Shown: one piece after another, positions 1 to 8,997 of the stretch
How the letters are laid out: every line of letters begins with the position of its first letter
Position numbering within the stretch: the stretch's first letter is position 1
Assembly: GCA_964538065.1 (NCBI GenBank)
Contig: CAZIDG010000006.1
Span: 25,538-89,537, forward strand
Source: G963664225 sp964538065
GTDB lineage: Bacteria > Verrucomicrobiota > Verrucomicrobiia > Limisphaerales > UBA1319
Direction: 5' to 3'
DNA length: 64,000 bases
Notes under the pieces: model-generated
Seen by the model: the letters and a program-made list of their open reading frames with translations, nothing else
What the model was told of the DNA's origin: nothing
Database searches by the model: none
Translations under genes and position numbers: made by a program

Positions 1-191
1 AACGTGACACTGCCTCCCGTAGCCTCCCGCCACTTTTCTCCCATGGTCATGAGGCTCTTATGGAAGGAGGTGTCCTTGGGTGCCAGGGTGGCCAGGCGAA
101 TCTTGGTTTCAGCCTGTGCGGTGCAGGCCATGAGGCCCGCCAGGACCAGGATAAATGAAAATCGTGATGTAAATAGTCTAGATAGGGTCAT
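1..191 (-). CDS. dctP: TRAP transporter substrate-binding protein DctP, N-terminal part
   Basis: The reverse strand encodes the first 63 residues of a secreted protein; the rest lies beyond the left edge. It begins MTLSRLFTSRF, continues into a hydrophobic signal segment ending around CTAQA, and then reads IRLATLAPKDTSFHKS and later WREATGG. That is the usual start of the mature DctP family, the periplasmic solute receptor of tripartite ATP-independent periplasmic transporters, which mostly import C4-dicarboxylates and other organic acids. It starts 11 bases after the tatT stop, so the two are probably co-transcribed. The family call rests on a short fragment and the neighbour; the ligand cannot be predicted. 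Confidence 0.72.
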   Translation of the reverse strand, partial: MTLSRLFTSRFSFILVLAGLMACTAQAETKIRLATLAPKDTSFHKSLMTMGEKWREATGGSVT

Positions 192-202
192 ACGCGTATT
201 GT

Positions 203-1144
203 TCAGGGATTGGCTTGGGGTTCCAAGGGGGGCAAAATCAAATCATCCATGTGCGCCAGGAGCCAGCGGGCTCGCCTTTGCATGATCAGATTGACCAGTC
301 GATTGGCTGGATCTGCATCGGGATTGATGGCCAGGGCACGGTTGAGCAGGTCTTGAAATTCCTGGGCATTCTGGTTCTTGACCGAGACAACTTCCGCATA
401 GGCAACCAAGGGGCTTGCCAGTTTGCCTCCGGAGAGGGCCTGGGCACGATCGAAGTGGTGTTTAATCCGCTGATCAAGGTCGCCTTTCTGGCTCTTGCGG
501 GCGGATTCAAAACTGATCAAGAACGAGTGAAGGGCGCCATGGTCAAAGGCATCATCCAACTCCAGAGCGCGGTCCATCATGGCTTCGACCAAGGGGAGAT
601 CGGCGATGGCCTCCGGGCGATCCTTGGAGAGTGAAATGGTGGCAGCCCATGAAATGCTGCTCCAGTAAAGCAGGGGAAGGTCGGCCTTTTTCAAGACGGC
701 CAGCGCCTTTTGGGGATTCTGTCGCAGTTGAGCGTTGAACCCCTTATGCCGCACCTCAATACCACGGAGACCATAGTTATAAGCTCGGATATACAGTTTA
801 CGGGCTCGTTCACGCAAGGCGGTGGCAGCTTTGAGATCACGAGCTTCAGTCTCATCGGCTTCCTGTTGGACAAAGGCATAGGCGTATTGGGCAAAGCCCT
901 GGTTGGCTGCAAGCAAAAGCCCCTGATGTTTAGGGCTTTCAGCCAAAAGGCTTTCGATCAATTTCAGACTGAAGGGTATTGCCTGACGGACCAGTTCCGG
1001 ATCATCATCTTCCGCAAAGGTCGAACCACCTTGGGACAGTGCATCACCCACCTTGTTAATGGCATATCTGCGTGCACTACACCCATTGCCCATGAGAATC
1101 ATGAGCATGATTGCCAGCCATATACATGACTTTTTGGAGTTCAT
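203..1144 (-). CDS. tatT: TRAP transporter-associated lipoprotein TatT
   Basis: A 313-residue lipoprotein-type protein. I start it at the ATG at 1144 (MNSKKSCIW) because the signal and lipobox (MGNGCSARR) follow directly; an upstream alternative would add nine residues. The rest is alpha-helical and TPR-like, with segments such as LLLAANQGFAQYAYAFVQQEA and a repeated family signature around ALELDDAFDHGALHSFL, as in the TatT (T component) family. TatT is thought to be a lipid-anchored trimer that docks with the substrate-binding subunit DctP, the next gene. The pairing with dctP supports the call well. The membrane subunits DctQ and DctM would be expected further left, outside the window. Confidence 0.82.
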   Translation of the reverse strand: MNSKKSCIWLAIMLMILMGNGCSARRYAINKVGDALSQGGSTFAEDDDPELVRQAIPFSLKLIESLLAESPKHQGLLLAANQGFAQYAYAFVQQEADETEARDLKAATALRERARKLYIRAYNYGLRGIEVRHKGFNAQLRQNPQKALAVLKKADLPLLYWSSISWAATISLSKDRPEAIADLPLVEAMMDRALELDDAFDHGALHSFLISFESARKSQKGDLDQRIKHHFDRAQALSGGKLASPLVAYAEVVSVKNQNAQEFQDLLNRALAINPDADPANRLVNLIMQRRARWLLAHMDDLILPPLEPQANP

Positions 1145-1356
1145 GACTTGAAAGACCGCGATTGACGGCATTGCAACAATACCCAGTCTCTACACGCAAA
1201 GACGACCAGTGGCAAATCCGAACTGGACTCGTTTTCGTTCATCACGAATTAAGTTGATGATGGTTCGACGCCAGGGCGAATTTGATTCTTCATCCAAAAC
1301 AAATTGTAACTTTCTGAGGGCGAATAAAAAAGAGCGGCACAAAATGATAAATGGGA

Positions 1357-1386
1357 TTGACCAAATCCGACATTTTGGCATTATAG
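1357..1386 (+). promoter_or_regulatory. Candidate promoter of the PEP-CTERM gene
   Basis: TTGACC at 1357-1362 and TTATAG at 1381-1386 are 18 bases apart, about 40 bases before the ATG at 1429. The -35 is good and the -10 weak. The rest of the 284-base interval 1145-1428 is A+T-rich and I see nothing else in it. Confidence 0.3.
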
Positions 1387-1428
1387 GTACAAACCGAAAG
1401 CACGCAGCAATTAACCAAACAACCAATT

Positions 1429-2514
1429 ATGAGTATTACAGGCAAACTTGCTTGCTTGAGTCTTTTGGGGACTACCGCCATGGTAACTGTTGATGCCCAG
1501 ACTCTTGAACAGGTCTGGAGCCTCAAACCGGGTGATCGTTCCTACCTCACCATAGACAACACTCAGCGCGGGGTGTCCTATAATCCCGCTTCCGGGCATG
1601 TCTTAGTGGCCAACAGATCTGGTGCTCTGAGCGTAAACATTCTTGATTCGGCGACCGGCCAGGATGTCGGTACGCTGGATATGACAGGAATTAGTGGGGG
1701 TACCTTTGGATTGAATTTGGTCCATGTCGCAGCCGATGGTGCCATTTATGCAGGGAATCTGACAACGGATTCCACCGGTACTGCCGGTCCCTACAAGCTG
1801 TACAAATGGGCCAATGAGAGTGCTGTTCCTCAGTTGGTCTATTCCGGTGATCCCAGTGGTGGGGATACGACGGCTTCGAATCGTCGTTTTGGCGATACTT
1901 TGGCCGTGCGGGGCAGTGGGAATGATACACAGGTGCTTATTGCATCCCGAAGCGGCACAGTTGCGGCTGTGCTGATGACCAAGGATGGCAATACCTTTGA
2001 AGCCACCAAGTTGAACGTTACAGGCATTTCGGGTGGGGACATTGGTCTGGGTTTGGGCTTTGGAGATGGCTACAAGTTCTGGGCCACAGCCAACGGCAAA
2101 AACCTGAAGGAACTTACGGTCAATCCATTGACTGGAGAAACCACCGTGATTAATGACTACGATGGCACGGTTGTTCCCCTCCAGATCACGACCATTGCAG
2201 TGGATCCGGCGAACAATCTCCTTGCCGGGTTGTATTATTCAGGCACCGAAGTGGATAAATACATGCTCTACGATATCTCGGGGACGCCCACGCTGTTGGA
2301 TTCTGAATACACGGCCATGGGTGATACAACCGATAATCCAAACCTAAATGCCACTGGGGCACTTGATTTTGGCAATGGCTATCTGTTCGCGCTGGATTCC
2401 AACAACGGTTTGTCGGCCTTCCGCGTGGTTCCCATTCCTGAACCGGGTACTCTGGCCTTGATGGGCCTGGGGTCGGCTTTGATGGGATTAAGCTGGTTGC
2501 GTCGCAAAGCGTAA
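1429..2514 (+). CDS. Exported PEP-CTERM sorting-domain protein, DUF4623-like
   Basis: A 361-residue exported protein. It has an N-terminal signal (MSITGKLACLSLLGTTAMV, cleavage probably near VDAQ). The long middle is rich in Gly, Thr and Asp with repeated short beta motifs, and TGISGG occurs twice (near residues 84 and 199), suggesting a beta-propeller or similar sheet fold. The last 27 residues are a textbook PEP-CTERM tag: PIPEPGTLALMGLGSALMG, a hydrophobic helix, and a basic end LRRKA. Such tags are cut by an exosortase/archaeosortase-type enzyme and mark proteins for the outer surface or extracellular matrix. No exosortase is in this window. The DUF4623 resemblance is from memory. The gene is monocistronic and ends at a strong hairpin. 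Confidence 0.85.
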   Translation: MSITGKLACLSLLGTTAMVTVDAQTLEQVWSLKPGDRSYLTIDNTQRGVSYNPASGHVLVANRSGALSVNILDSATGQDVGTLDMTGISGGTFGLNLVHVAADGAIYAGNLTTDSTGTAGPYKLYKWANESAVPQLVYSGDPSGGDTTASNRRFGDTLAVRGSGNDTQVLIASRSGTVAAVLMTKDGNTFEATKLNVTGISGGDIGLGLGFGDGYKFWATANGKNLKELTVNPLTGETTVINDYDGTVVPLQITTIAVDPANNLLAGLYYSGTEVDKYMLYDISGTPTLLDSEYTAMGDTTDNPNLNATGALDFGNGYLFALDSNNGLSAFRVVPIPEPGTLALMGLGSALMGLSWLRRKA

Positions 2515-2535
2515 GTGACCTTTTCTTCAGTTCAA

Positions 2536-2576
2536 CGCAAACGGCGCCAGGTTTCCTGGCGCCGTTTGTGTTATAT
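2536..2576. terminator. Strong hairpin terminator between convergent genes
   Basis: A 16-bp stem (one G-T pair) with a 3-base loop, arms 2536-2551 and 2555-2570. It lies between the ends of the PEP-CTERM gene and lysS. The T-rich stretch on the plus side is short, so it probably serves both strands. Confidence 0.85.
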
Positions 2577-2598
2577 CGAGAATGTATGGTAGTGGGGT

Positions 2599-4047
2599 TT
2601 ATTTGGGCTTCAACTGAGGGAACAGGATGACATCTCGGATGCTTTCCTGACCCAGGAGCATCATACACAGACGATCGACACCCATGCCCATGCCACCGGC
2701 AGGAGGCATGCCGTGTTCCAAGGCTACCAGGAAGTCCTCATCAAGCTTCTGCTGTTCTCCACCCGCCTGATGCTCAAGGCGTTCCCGTTGTTCGATGGGA
2801 TCGTTCTGTTCGGTGTATGCCGGAGCGATCTCCTGTCCATTGATGCAACATTCGAACACCTCAACCGTACCGGGATCATCCGGCGACAGTTTGGCCAACG
2901 GCACCAATTCCTTGGGGAGATGGGTGACAAAGGTCGGCTGAAAGAGGGTTGGCTCGATCAGTTTTTCGAACACGGCATTGGTGATCTCGAAATCCTCATA
3001 ATTCGGACCGATCTCGGCACCCAGGGCCACAGCTTTTTCGCGGCGTTGCTCGGGGGCGAGATCGAACCAATCGGCGCCCGCCTTTTCCTTGATCATGTCC
3101 TTGTATTTCATCCTGCGCCACGGGGGGGTGAGATCGATGGTGCGCAAGAGTTCACCCGCAGCATTTTTATGCTGTATCTGCAAGGAACCCAACACCTTTT
3201 GTGCGATATGGCAGATCATGGATTGGGTGAGTTCCATCATGGATTCATAGTCGCCAAAGGCCTGATAGGCCTCTAGCATGGTGAATTCAGGATTATGCCG
3301 GCGTGAAAGGCCTTCGTTACGGAAGTTGCGGCCAATTTCAAACACCCTGTCCAGACCGCCGACCAGCAGGCGCTTGAGGTACAATTCCAGTGCAATGCGC
3401 AGATAGAAGTTGCAGCCCAAGCTGTTATGAAAGGTGATGAAGGGTTGTGCGGCGGCACCGCCAGGAATTGGCTGCATCATCGGCGTTTCCACTTCCATGA
3501 AGCCGCGTTGCTGGAGGAAATTGCGGATTTCGCTCAGGATCTGACTGCGCATGACAAAGACCTTCTTGACCTCCTCGTTGGACATAAGGTCCAAATAACG
3601 TTGTCGATAGCGCGTTTCGACATCGGCCAGGCCATGCCACTTTTCCGGTGGAGGGCGCAGCGCCTTGGACAGGATCACATATTCCGTGACCTTGACCGAT
3701 ATTTCGCCGGTCCTGGTGACAAACATCGTGCCACGAATGCCAAGGAAGTCCCCTAAATCCAACAGTTTAAAGGTATCATACGCCTGCTCGCCAAGGACCT
3801 GCTTCTGGACGTAGATCTGCAGGCGTCCCGATTGATCGCGCAGGTCCAAAAACTGGCTTTTGCCCATATCGCGATAGGCAGTGATGCGGCCTGCAATGGC
3901 GACTTCACGTCCTTCGGCGTAATTGGTGCGCGCCTGGGCGCAGGTTTCAGTCGGGGTGAATTTATTGGCGAACGGATTGATGCCACGCTGCCGCAAGGTG
4001 GCGAGCTTGGCCTTTCGTTGCTCCATCAAAGAATTTGTCTCGTCCAT
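2599..4047 (-). CDS. lysS: Lysyl-tRNA synthetase, class II
   Basis: Charges tRNA-Lys with lysine. With the ATG at 4047 (MDETNSLMEQRKAKLATL) it is 482 residues, slightly shorter than E. coli LysS (about 505). The N-terminal OB-fold anticodon-binding domain (IAGRITAYRDMGKSQFLDLRD) is followed by the class II core: motif 1 around FMEVETPMM, motif 2 FRNEGLSRRHNPEFTMLEAY, the lysine-pocket stretch NGQEIAPAYTEQNDP, and motif 3 GMGMGVDRLCMML near the end. Other in-frame starts exist at 4062 and 4143, but homologues begin near MDETN and no Shine-Dalgarno decides it. Monocistronic, divergent from the gene at 4186. Confidence 0.96.
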   Translation of the reverse strand: MDETNSLMEQRKAKLATLRQRGINPFANKFTPTETCAQARTNYAEGREVAIAGRITAYRDMGKSQFLDLRDQSGRLQIYVQKQVLGEQAYDTFKLLDLGDFLGIRGTMFVTRTGEISVKVTEYVILSKALRPPPEKWHGLADVETRYRQRYLDLMSNEEVKKVFVMRSQILSEIRNFLQQRGFMEVETPMMQPIPGGAAAQPFITFHNSLGCNFYLRIALELYLKRLLVGGLDRVFEIGRNFRNEGLSRRHNPEFTMLEAYQAFGDYESMMELTQSMICHIAQKVLGSLQIQHKNAAGELLRTIDLTPPWRRMKYKDMIKEKAGADWFDLAPEQRREKAVALGAEIGPNYEDFEITNAVFEKLIEPTLFQPTFVTHLPKELVPLAKLSPDDPGTVEVFECCINGQEIAPAYTEQNDPIEQRERLEHQAGGEQQKLDEDFLVALEHGMPPAGGMGMGVDRLCMMLLGQESIRDVILFPQLKPK

Positions 4048-4124
4048 AACCAGAACCTTCATGGAATACAACTTATCGGCAATTTGTCCAAGATTTAAGA
4101 TGCGATCATTTTCCCAACAGAGCG

Positions 4125-4153
4125 TTGACATGGTGGAGGCCAAAGGCTAAGGT
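4125..4153 (+). promoter_or_regulatory. Candidate sigma-70 promoter
   Basis: A perfect TTGACA at 4125-4130, 17 bases, then TAAGGT at 4148-4153, placed 33 bases before the ATG at 4186. The -10 fits the TAnnnT pattern of other candidate promoters in this window. Confidence 0.5.
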
Positions 4154-4185
4154 GTGCCCCAAAATAGAACGGACGGGTTGTCACA

Positions 4186-4941
4186 ATGCTTTTACGAATT
4201 GCTTTAATAGTCGCGATTTTGGCCGGATTGGGAGCCGCTGCCATCAGCCACACCAAAGTTGCGGGCACCATTGCCACCTTGACCCAGGAACGTGATCAGA
4301 ACGCCACGGATCGCGATCAGGCACGGGGTGAGGCAACCACCAACAAGAAAAAGGCGGATGAAGCCAAGAAGGAATTGGACAAAACAACCAAGGAATTGGC
4401 AACGACCTCAGCTAACCTGGAAACGGTGACGGCTGAGGCCAAGCAGCAGCGATCCCGCGCCAATGACATGATGAACAAGTTGGAAACCACGACCCGCGAA
4501 CGTAATGAGTCGCAGGCTGAGTTGGCCGCCTGGCGCGCCACGGGGCTGACTTCCGATCAGGTTTCCAATGTGGTTTACACCCTCAAGAAGACCGTTTCAG
4601 AACGCGATGCCTTTGTGGAGGAAAACGGGGTGTTGTTGCGAGATAATCGCCAGTTGCAGGCCCGCGTGGATAAATATGAGCTTAAGGGCGAGCGCAAGGT
4701 GGTGCTGCCTGCCGGCCTGAAGGGCAAAGTTGTGGCGGTGGATCCGAAGTGGGAATTCATCGTGGTGGATATTGGAACGGATCAGGGCGCATTGGAAGAT
4801 GGCGAAATGCTGGTCAATCGTGGCGGCAAGCTGGTTGCCAAGGTGCGTCTGACCAGTGTCCAGCGTAACCGTTGCATCGCCAACATCCTTCCTGAATGGA
4901 AGCAGGCTGAGGTCAAGGAAGGCGACCAGGTTGTCTACTAA
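4186..4941 (+). CDS. Membrane-anchored coiled-coil protein with C-terminal beta domain
   Basis: A 251-residue protein I cannot name. Residues 1-25 are one hydrophobic anchor (MLLRIALIVAILAGLGAAA). Residues about 30-165 form a long charged heptad coiled coil rich in Lys, Glu, Gln, Asn and Thr. From about residue 170 comes a compact beta domain (LKGKVVAVDPKWEFIVVDIG, then TDQGALEDGEMLVNRGGK and VKEGDQVVY). Anchor, coiled coil and beta domain together recall MreC-like periplasmic scaffolds, but the sequence is not MreC. It is followed 21 bases later by a small lipoprotein and the pair ends at a terminator, so they are likely one transcript. Confidence 0.7.
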   Translation: MLLRIALIVAILAGLGAAAISHTKVAGTIATLTQERDQNATDRDQARGEATTNKKKADEAKKELDKTTKELATTSANLETVTAEAKQQRSRANDMMNKLETTTRERNESQAELAAWRATGLTSDQVSNVVYTLKKTVSERDAFVEENGVLLRDNRQLQARVDKYELKGERKVVLPAGLKGKVVAVDPKWEFIVVDIGTDQGALEDGEMLVNRGGKLVAKVRLTSVQRNRCIANILPEWKQAEVKEGDQVVY

Positions 4942-4962
4942 TCCGTTGAGACGGTGTAGTTT

Positions 4963-5139
4963 ATGAGTTGGCTTATCTCGAAGTGCTTGCGTGGTCTGTG
5001 CCTGCTTCTGGCAGGGGTGGCTTTGGTGCTGGCTTCGGGTTGCGCCTCCACCGAGTCCGAAAACATGTCGGAGCGTCCTTGGAACACACCCAAATCGTGG
5101 GAAAACGGTTTGCCATCAGGATTATACGAAGGACGATAG
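4963..5139 (+). CDS. Small lipoprotein, 58 residues
   Basis: A short gene that is easily missed. The protein begins MSWLISKCLRGLCLLLAG, has a hydrophobic signal and a lipobox ASGC at residues 24-27, and leaves a mature peptide of about 32 residues from the Cys. The mature part is rich in Trp, Pro, Gly and Asn (SERPWNTPKSWENGLPSGLY). That tail looks conserved rather than random, and I believe similar short lipoproteins occur in other Verrucomicrobiota, though from memory only. It lies 21 bases after the coiled-coil gene and is followed by a clear terminator. Function unknown; a partner of the upstream protein at the envelope is possible. Confidence 0.72.
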   Translation: MSWLISKCLRGLCLLLAGVALVLASGCASTESENMSERPWNTPKSWENGLPSGLYEGR

Positions 5140-5158
5140 ACTGGAATTTTGTTTTACG

Positions 5159-5200
5159 AACAGCCATGAGTGGCACAACCGCTCATGGCTGTTTTGTTTT
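5159..5200 (+). terminator. Rho-independent terminator
   Basis: A 12-bp perfect stem (arms 5159-5170 and 5182-5193), 11-base loop, then a T-rich run to 5200, 20 bases after the small lipoprotein gene. Confidence 0.88.
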
Positions 5201-5280
5201 ATATACTTCATGCAAGCAGGAGCGGGATCGTGCAGGGTGAAAAAGGTGAAAAGGGGCCTCCGCCAGGGCGGCCAGGAGGA

Positions 5281-6846
5281 TTACTTGGCGAATTCGACGC
5301 AACGGGTTTCTCGAACCACGGTGACGCGGATTTGTCCCGGGTATTGCAGCTCATCCTCAATTTTACGAGCGATGCTGCGAGCGAGTGAGAAGGCCTGCTC
5401 ATCGGATAGTTGATCAGGCTGCACCATGACACGCAATTCGCGTCCTGCCTGGAGGGCAAAACAACGATCCACCCCGGGAAAGGTCTGGGCAATGCGCTCG
5501 AGGTTTTCCAGGCGTTTGATGTACGTGGACATCGTTTCGGAACGCGCTCCTGGACGCGAGGCGCTGATGGCATCGGCTGAACTGACGAGCAGGGCAATGG
5601 GGGAGGCAGCCGCAATCTCGCCGTGGTGTGCACCAACGCCATTGACCACGATTTCCGATTCGCCATAGCGCTTGATGAAATCCGCGCCGATGAGGGCGTG
5701 AGCCCCTTCAATCTCATGATTGACGGCCTTCCCGACGTCGTGGAGCAAGCCAGCTCGTTTGGCTGTGGCAACATCCATGGCAAGCTCTGCGGCCATGAGC
5801 CCGGCCAGATGAGCCACCTCCACGGAGTGATCGAGAATATTCTGCGAATAACTCCGGCGAAACCGGAGACGCCCCAATAATTTGACGATTTCAGGATGCA
5901 GCGGGGGGAGGCCGACTTTAAAAACCGCTTCCTCACCAGCCTTGAGGATTGTCTCATCCATTTCCTGGGTGACGCGTGCGACGATCTCCTCGATGCGCGT
6001 GGGATGGATCCGTCCGTCGAGCAGCAGCCGGTGCATCGATTCATGGGCAATCTGGCGGCGCACAGGATCGAAGGAGGAAAGCACGACAGCATTGGGGGTG
6101 TCATCGATGAGGACCGTGACGCCGGTGGCTGCTTCAAAGGCGCGGATGTTGCGCCCCTCACGGCCGATGATGCGCCCCTTGATTTCCTCATTGGGAAGGG
6201 TCAGGGCAGCGGTGCTGGTTTCAAAGGCATGTTCACCCGAATAGCGCTGAATGGCGGTACTGATGATGCGCCGCGCCTCGGTTTCGGCCGTGGCCTTGGC
6301 GCGATCGAGAATATGACGGGTCAGATCCGCGGCGTCCTTGAGGGTTTCCTGTTCGATACTTTGGAGGATCTGGGCTCGTGCTTCGGCTTCGGAAAGGTGG
6401 GCGACCTGCAGGAGTTTTTCGCGATGGAGGGCGATCTGGGACGCGAGGGATTGGCGTTCCTCTTCCCGGAGATGTTCCTGTTCAGCGAGGGCCTGTTCCT
6501 TTTGGAGCAGTGTTTTTTCCTGGCGCATCAGGCCATCGAGCTGCTGATTGATCAAGACATCTCTTTGAACCAATCGCTCTTCAATCTTGTTCAGTTCCTC
6601 CCGGCGGGCGGCACATTCCCTGGCAGCTTCTGCAATTTTGGCCTGGGATTCCTCGTGAGCAGAGAGCCTGGCTTCGCGTACAATGGCGTCAGCTTCCCTT
6701 CGAGCCTCTTCGATGAGGGAGGTTTCAGCGGCATGAATGCGCGCCTGGGCTTGGTGATCCTTGAACTTCCAGACGTAATACCCCACCACGGCCACCAGTC
6801 CCAGACCGGCTGCACCTTGCACCAACGTTTCCGCAAATAAAAACAT
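5281..6846 (-). CDS. rny: Ribonuclease Y
   Basis: A membrane-anchored endoribonuclease that starts mRNA turnover. From the ATG at 6846 (MFLFAETLVQGAAGLG) it is 521 residues. An N-terminal transmembrane helix (residues 1-23) is followed by a long Glu/Ala/Arg coiled coil (about 25-190), a KH RNA-binding domain (IKGRIIGREGRNIRAFE), and an HD phosphohydrolase domain with LLHDVGKAV and later GAHHGEI. A GTG start at 6867 would overlap fau by 20 bases. The ATG lies one base after the fau stop, which fits translational coupling, so I prefer it. Last gene of rarA-fau-rny. Confidence 0.95.
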   Translation of the reverse strand: MFLFAETLVQGAAGLGLVAVVGYYVWKFKDHQAQARIHAAETSLIEEARREADAIVREARLSAHEESQAKIAEAARECAARREELNKIEERLVQRDVLINQQLDGLMRQEKTLLQKEQALAEQEHLREEERQSLASQIALHREKLLQVAHLSEAEARAQILQSIEQETLKDAADLTRHILDRAKATAETEARRIISTAIQRYSGEHAFETSTAALTLPNEEIKGRIIGREGRNIRAFEAATGVTVLIDDTPNAVVLSSFDPVRRQIAHESMHRLLLDGRIHPTRIEEIVARVTQEMDETILKAGEEAVFKVGLPPLHPEIVKLLGRLRFRRSYSQNILDHSVEVAHLAGLMAAELAMDVATAKRAGLLHDVGKAVNHEIEGAHALIGADFIKRYGESEIVVNGVGAHHGEIAAASPIALLVSSADAISASRPGARSETMSTYIKRLENLERIAQTFPGVDRCFALQAGRELRVMVQPDQLSDEQAFSLARSIARKIEDELQYPGQIRVTVVRETRCVEFAK

Positions 6847-6847
6847 C

Positions 6848-7441
6848 TCAGTGTGTGCGATGGGCACGCACCAGCCAGCGGCTGGGCGTGGCGGTATAAT
6901 CTAATTGAAAATCATGCGATTCCAAAGGAATTCTATCGACAACTTGCTCGTCAAAAGCCACACCACATCGGACCCCGTTTGTCGCAGCCAGCAGCTTATC
7001 GTAAAAGCCGCGGCCACGGCCCAATCGGCCACCCCAAGGGTCGAATCCTATACCAGGGACCAGTATCAAGTCCAGTCGGTTTAGCGGCCACACCGGACAA
7101 TGGCTTCGGGGCTCCCGAATGCCATATCGGGCGGTTTCCAGATCCCCCTCAGGGTTCCCAATGCGTGCGGCTTCGTATAGCCCCGTGGCCTTGTTAAACC
7201 GTGGGAGACAGGTGGTTTTGCCCTCCGCCAGGGCCAGTTTGACCAGAGGCCAGATGTTGACCTCCCCCGGCATGGGGGCGTAGGCCAGAAGACTGTTGGC
7301 ATTGCGCCAGATGGATTGATCCACGAGCATGGTCACCACGAGATGTGAGGCTTCCTGGCGGGCTTCAGCCGTCATGGCATTAAGAACAGCGATGATCGAC
7401 TTGCGCAGGGCGGTTTTCTGTTGGGCGATGGGGGAGGACAT
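6848..7441 (-). CDS. fau: 5-formyltetrahydrofolate cyclo-ligase
   Basis: Converts 5-formyl-THF to 5,10-methenyl-THF with ATP. The 197-residue length is normal. Family landmarks are visible: the basic N-terminal helix (ALRKSIIAVLNAMTAE), the segment LLAYAPMPGEVNIWPLV, and the signature DPWGGRLGRGRGFYDK, which forms the ATP and substrate loop. It starts 3 bases after the rarA stop and ends one base before rny, so the three are surely one operon. Also called MTHFS or YgfA. Confidence 0.93.
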   Translation of the reverse strand: MSSPIAQQKTALRKSIIAVLNAMTAEARQEASHLVVTMLVDQSIWRNANSLLAYAPMPGEVNIWPLVKLALAEGKTTCLPRFNKATGLYEAARIGNPEGDLETARYGIREPRSHCPVWPLNRLDLILVPGIGFDPWGGRLGRGRGFYDKLLAATNGVRCGVAFDEQVVDRIPLESHDFQLDYTATPSRWLVRAHRTH

Positions 7442-7444
7442 AAC

Positions 7445-8997
7445 TCACCTGGTTTGGGGATCAGCGCCTGGCTGTTCGCGCGATTGAGCGAGACTTGCCC
7501 GCCATTTTTCAACACGGTCCTTGATCTTTTTNNNNNNNNNNNNNNNNNNNNNNNNNNNNNNNNNNNNNNNNNNNNNNNNNNNNNNNNNNNNNNNNNNNNN
7601 NNNNNNNNNNNNNNNNNNNNNNNNNNNNNNNCGCGCGATTGAGCGAGACTTGCCCGCCATTTTTCAACACGGTCCTTGATCTTTTTTTCCACCCCCTGGT
7701 CGGTGGGTTCGTAATAACGTTTGCTGGCACCCAGATAATCCTGCGGGACAAAATGATCGGGAAAGTTGTGGGCGTACTGGTAACCCTGGCCGTGCTCCAG
7801 TCGTTGAGCCCCCTTGTAATGGGCGTCGCGAAGGTGATCGGGGACAGGAAGCGTTCGGCCGTTACGCACATCGTCCAAGGCAGCGTCGATGGCACAAATG
7901 GCGCTGTTGCTTTTGTTGGCGGAGGCGATGTAAATGGCGGCCTCCGCCAGGGGGATGCGTGCCTCGGGCCAGCCGACAAACTCTGCAGATTGACAGGCGG
8001 TTTGGGCGAGCACCAATGCCATGGGATCGGCCAATCCCACGTCCTCCGCCGCACAAATGACCATGCGGCGGGCAATGAACCGGGGGTCTTCACCCGCATG
8101 GATCATTTTGGCAAGCCAGTAGAGGGTGGCATCCACATCACATCCCCGCATCGACTTTATAAAGGCCGAGATGGTGTCGTAGTGCGCGTCGCCATCGGCA
8201 TCATAGACGACCGCCTTTTTCTGAATGCTTTGTTCGGCCACGGCGAGATCGACATGGACACAGCCATCGGAAGCCGGGGCGGTGGTCAAGACGGCGATCT
8301 CAAGGGAATTGAGCGCCTTGCGGGCGTCTCCATCCGCCATGGTGGCCAGATGCCTCAAGGCAGCCTCCTCAGCGTGGACCTTGATGAAGCCGAGACCACG
8401 CTCACGATCACATAAAGCGCGTTGCAACAGCACCAGAAGCTCCTCGATGGACAACGGCTTGAGCTCGAAGATTTGCGAACGTGACACCAAGGGGGCGTTA
8501 ACGAAAAAAAAGGGATTATGGGTGGTGGCACCAATCAGGCGGATCACGCCGCTTTCCACATCAGGCAGCAGGACGTCCTGCTGAGCTTTATTAAAGCGAT
8601 GGATTTCATCGATAAACACCAGGGTGGGACGTCCGGTATTGGCCAGCCGGTTGGCGGCCAGGGCGAGCACGCGGCGGATATCAGCCACATTCGATTCGAC
8701 ACCGCTCAACCTTTCAAAACGCGATTGTGTCTGGAGGGCGATGACCTGGGCCAGCGAGGTTTTGCCTGTGCCCGGCGGACCGTAGAAAATCAGGGATTGA
8801 AGACGATCCGCCTCAATGGCGCGTCGCAGCAATTGTCCAGGAGCCAGGATATGGGTTTGCCCCGCGATTTCATCGAGGGAGCGCGGGCGCATCCGAGCCG
8901 CCAGGGGGGCGGCAGTGCGGTCGACGGATTGGCCGACAGCCTCCGTTTCAGGCGGTTTCGATGGTGGAGCCGGGTTAAACAAATCGTCCGACGACAT
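7445..8997 (-). CDS. rarA: Replication-associated recombination protein A (AAA+ ATPase), interrupted by an assembly gap
   Basis: A RarA/MgsA/WRNIP1-family ATPase acting at stalled replication forks. I start it at the ATG at 8997 (MSSDDLFNP). It has Walker A GPPGTGKTS, Walker B LVFIDEIHRF, sensor 1 GATTHNPFF, and the long C-terminal RarA tetramerisation region (DEPRF-like EDPRFIARRMVICAAEDVGLADP). The last codons cross a 100-N gap flanked by the same 55 bases. As drawn the insertion of 155 bases shifts the frame, but collapsing the duplicate gives an uninterrupted end (SREQPGADPQTR, stop at 7445). The gene is therefore probably intact, and first in its operon. Confidence 0.93.
7532..7631. other. 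Assembly gap (100 N) flanked by an identical 55-mer
   Basis: The 55 bases at 7477-7531 are repeated exactly at 7632-7686. This is an unmerged overlap between contigs, not a biological repeat. Confidence 0.95.

Noticed and set aside
203..634. Open frames on both strands near the left edge besides tatT
   Set aside because: They overlap tatT and dctP in other frames and lack signals or motifs.
5896..6840. Plus-strand open frame of 314 codons opposite rny
   Set aside because: Shadow of the RNase Y coiled coil and KH region.
7477..7686. Direct 55-bp repeat read as a biological repeat or insertion site
   Set aside because: Repeat length equals that at the other gap and each pair brackets exactly 100 N, which points to assembly.
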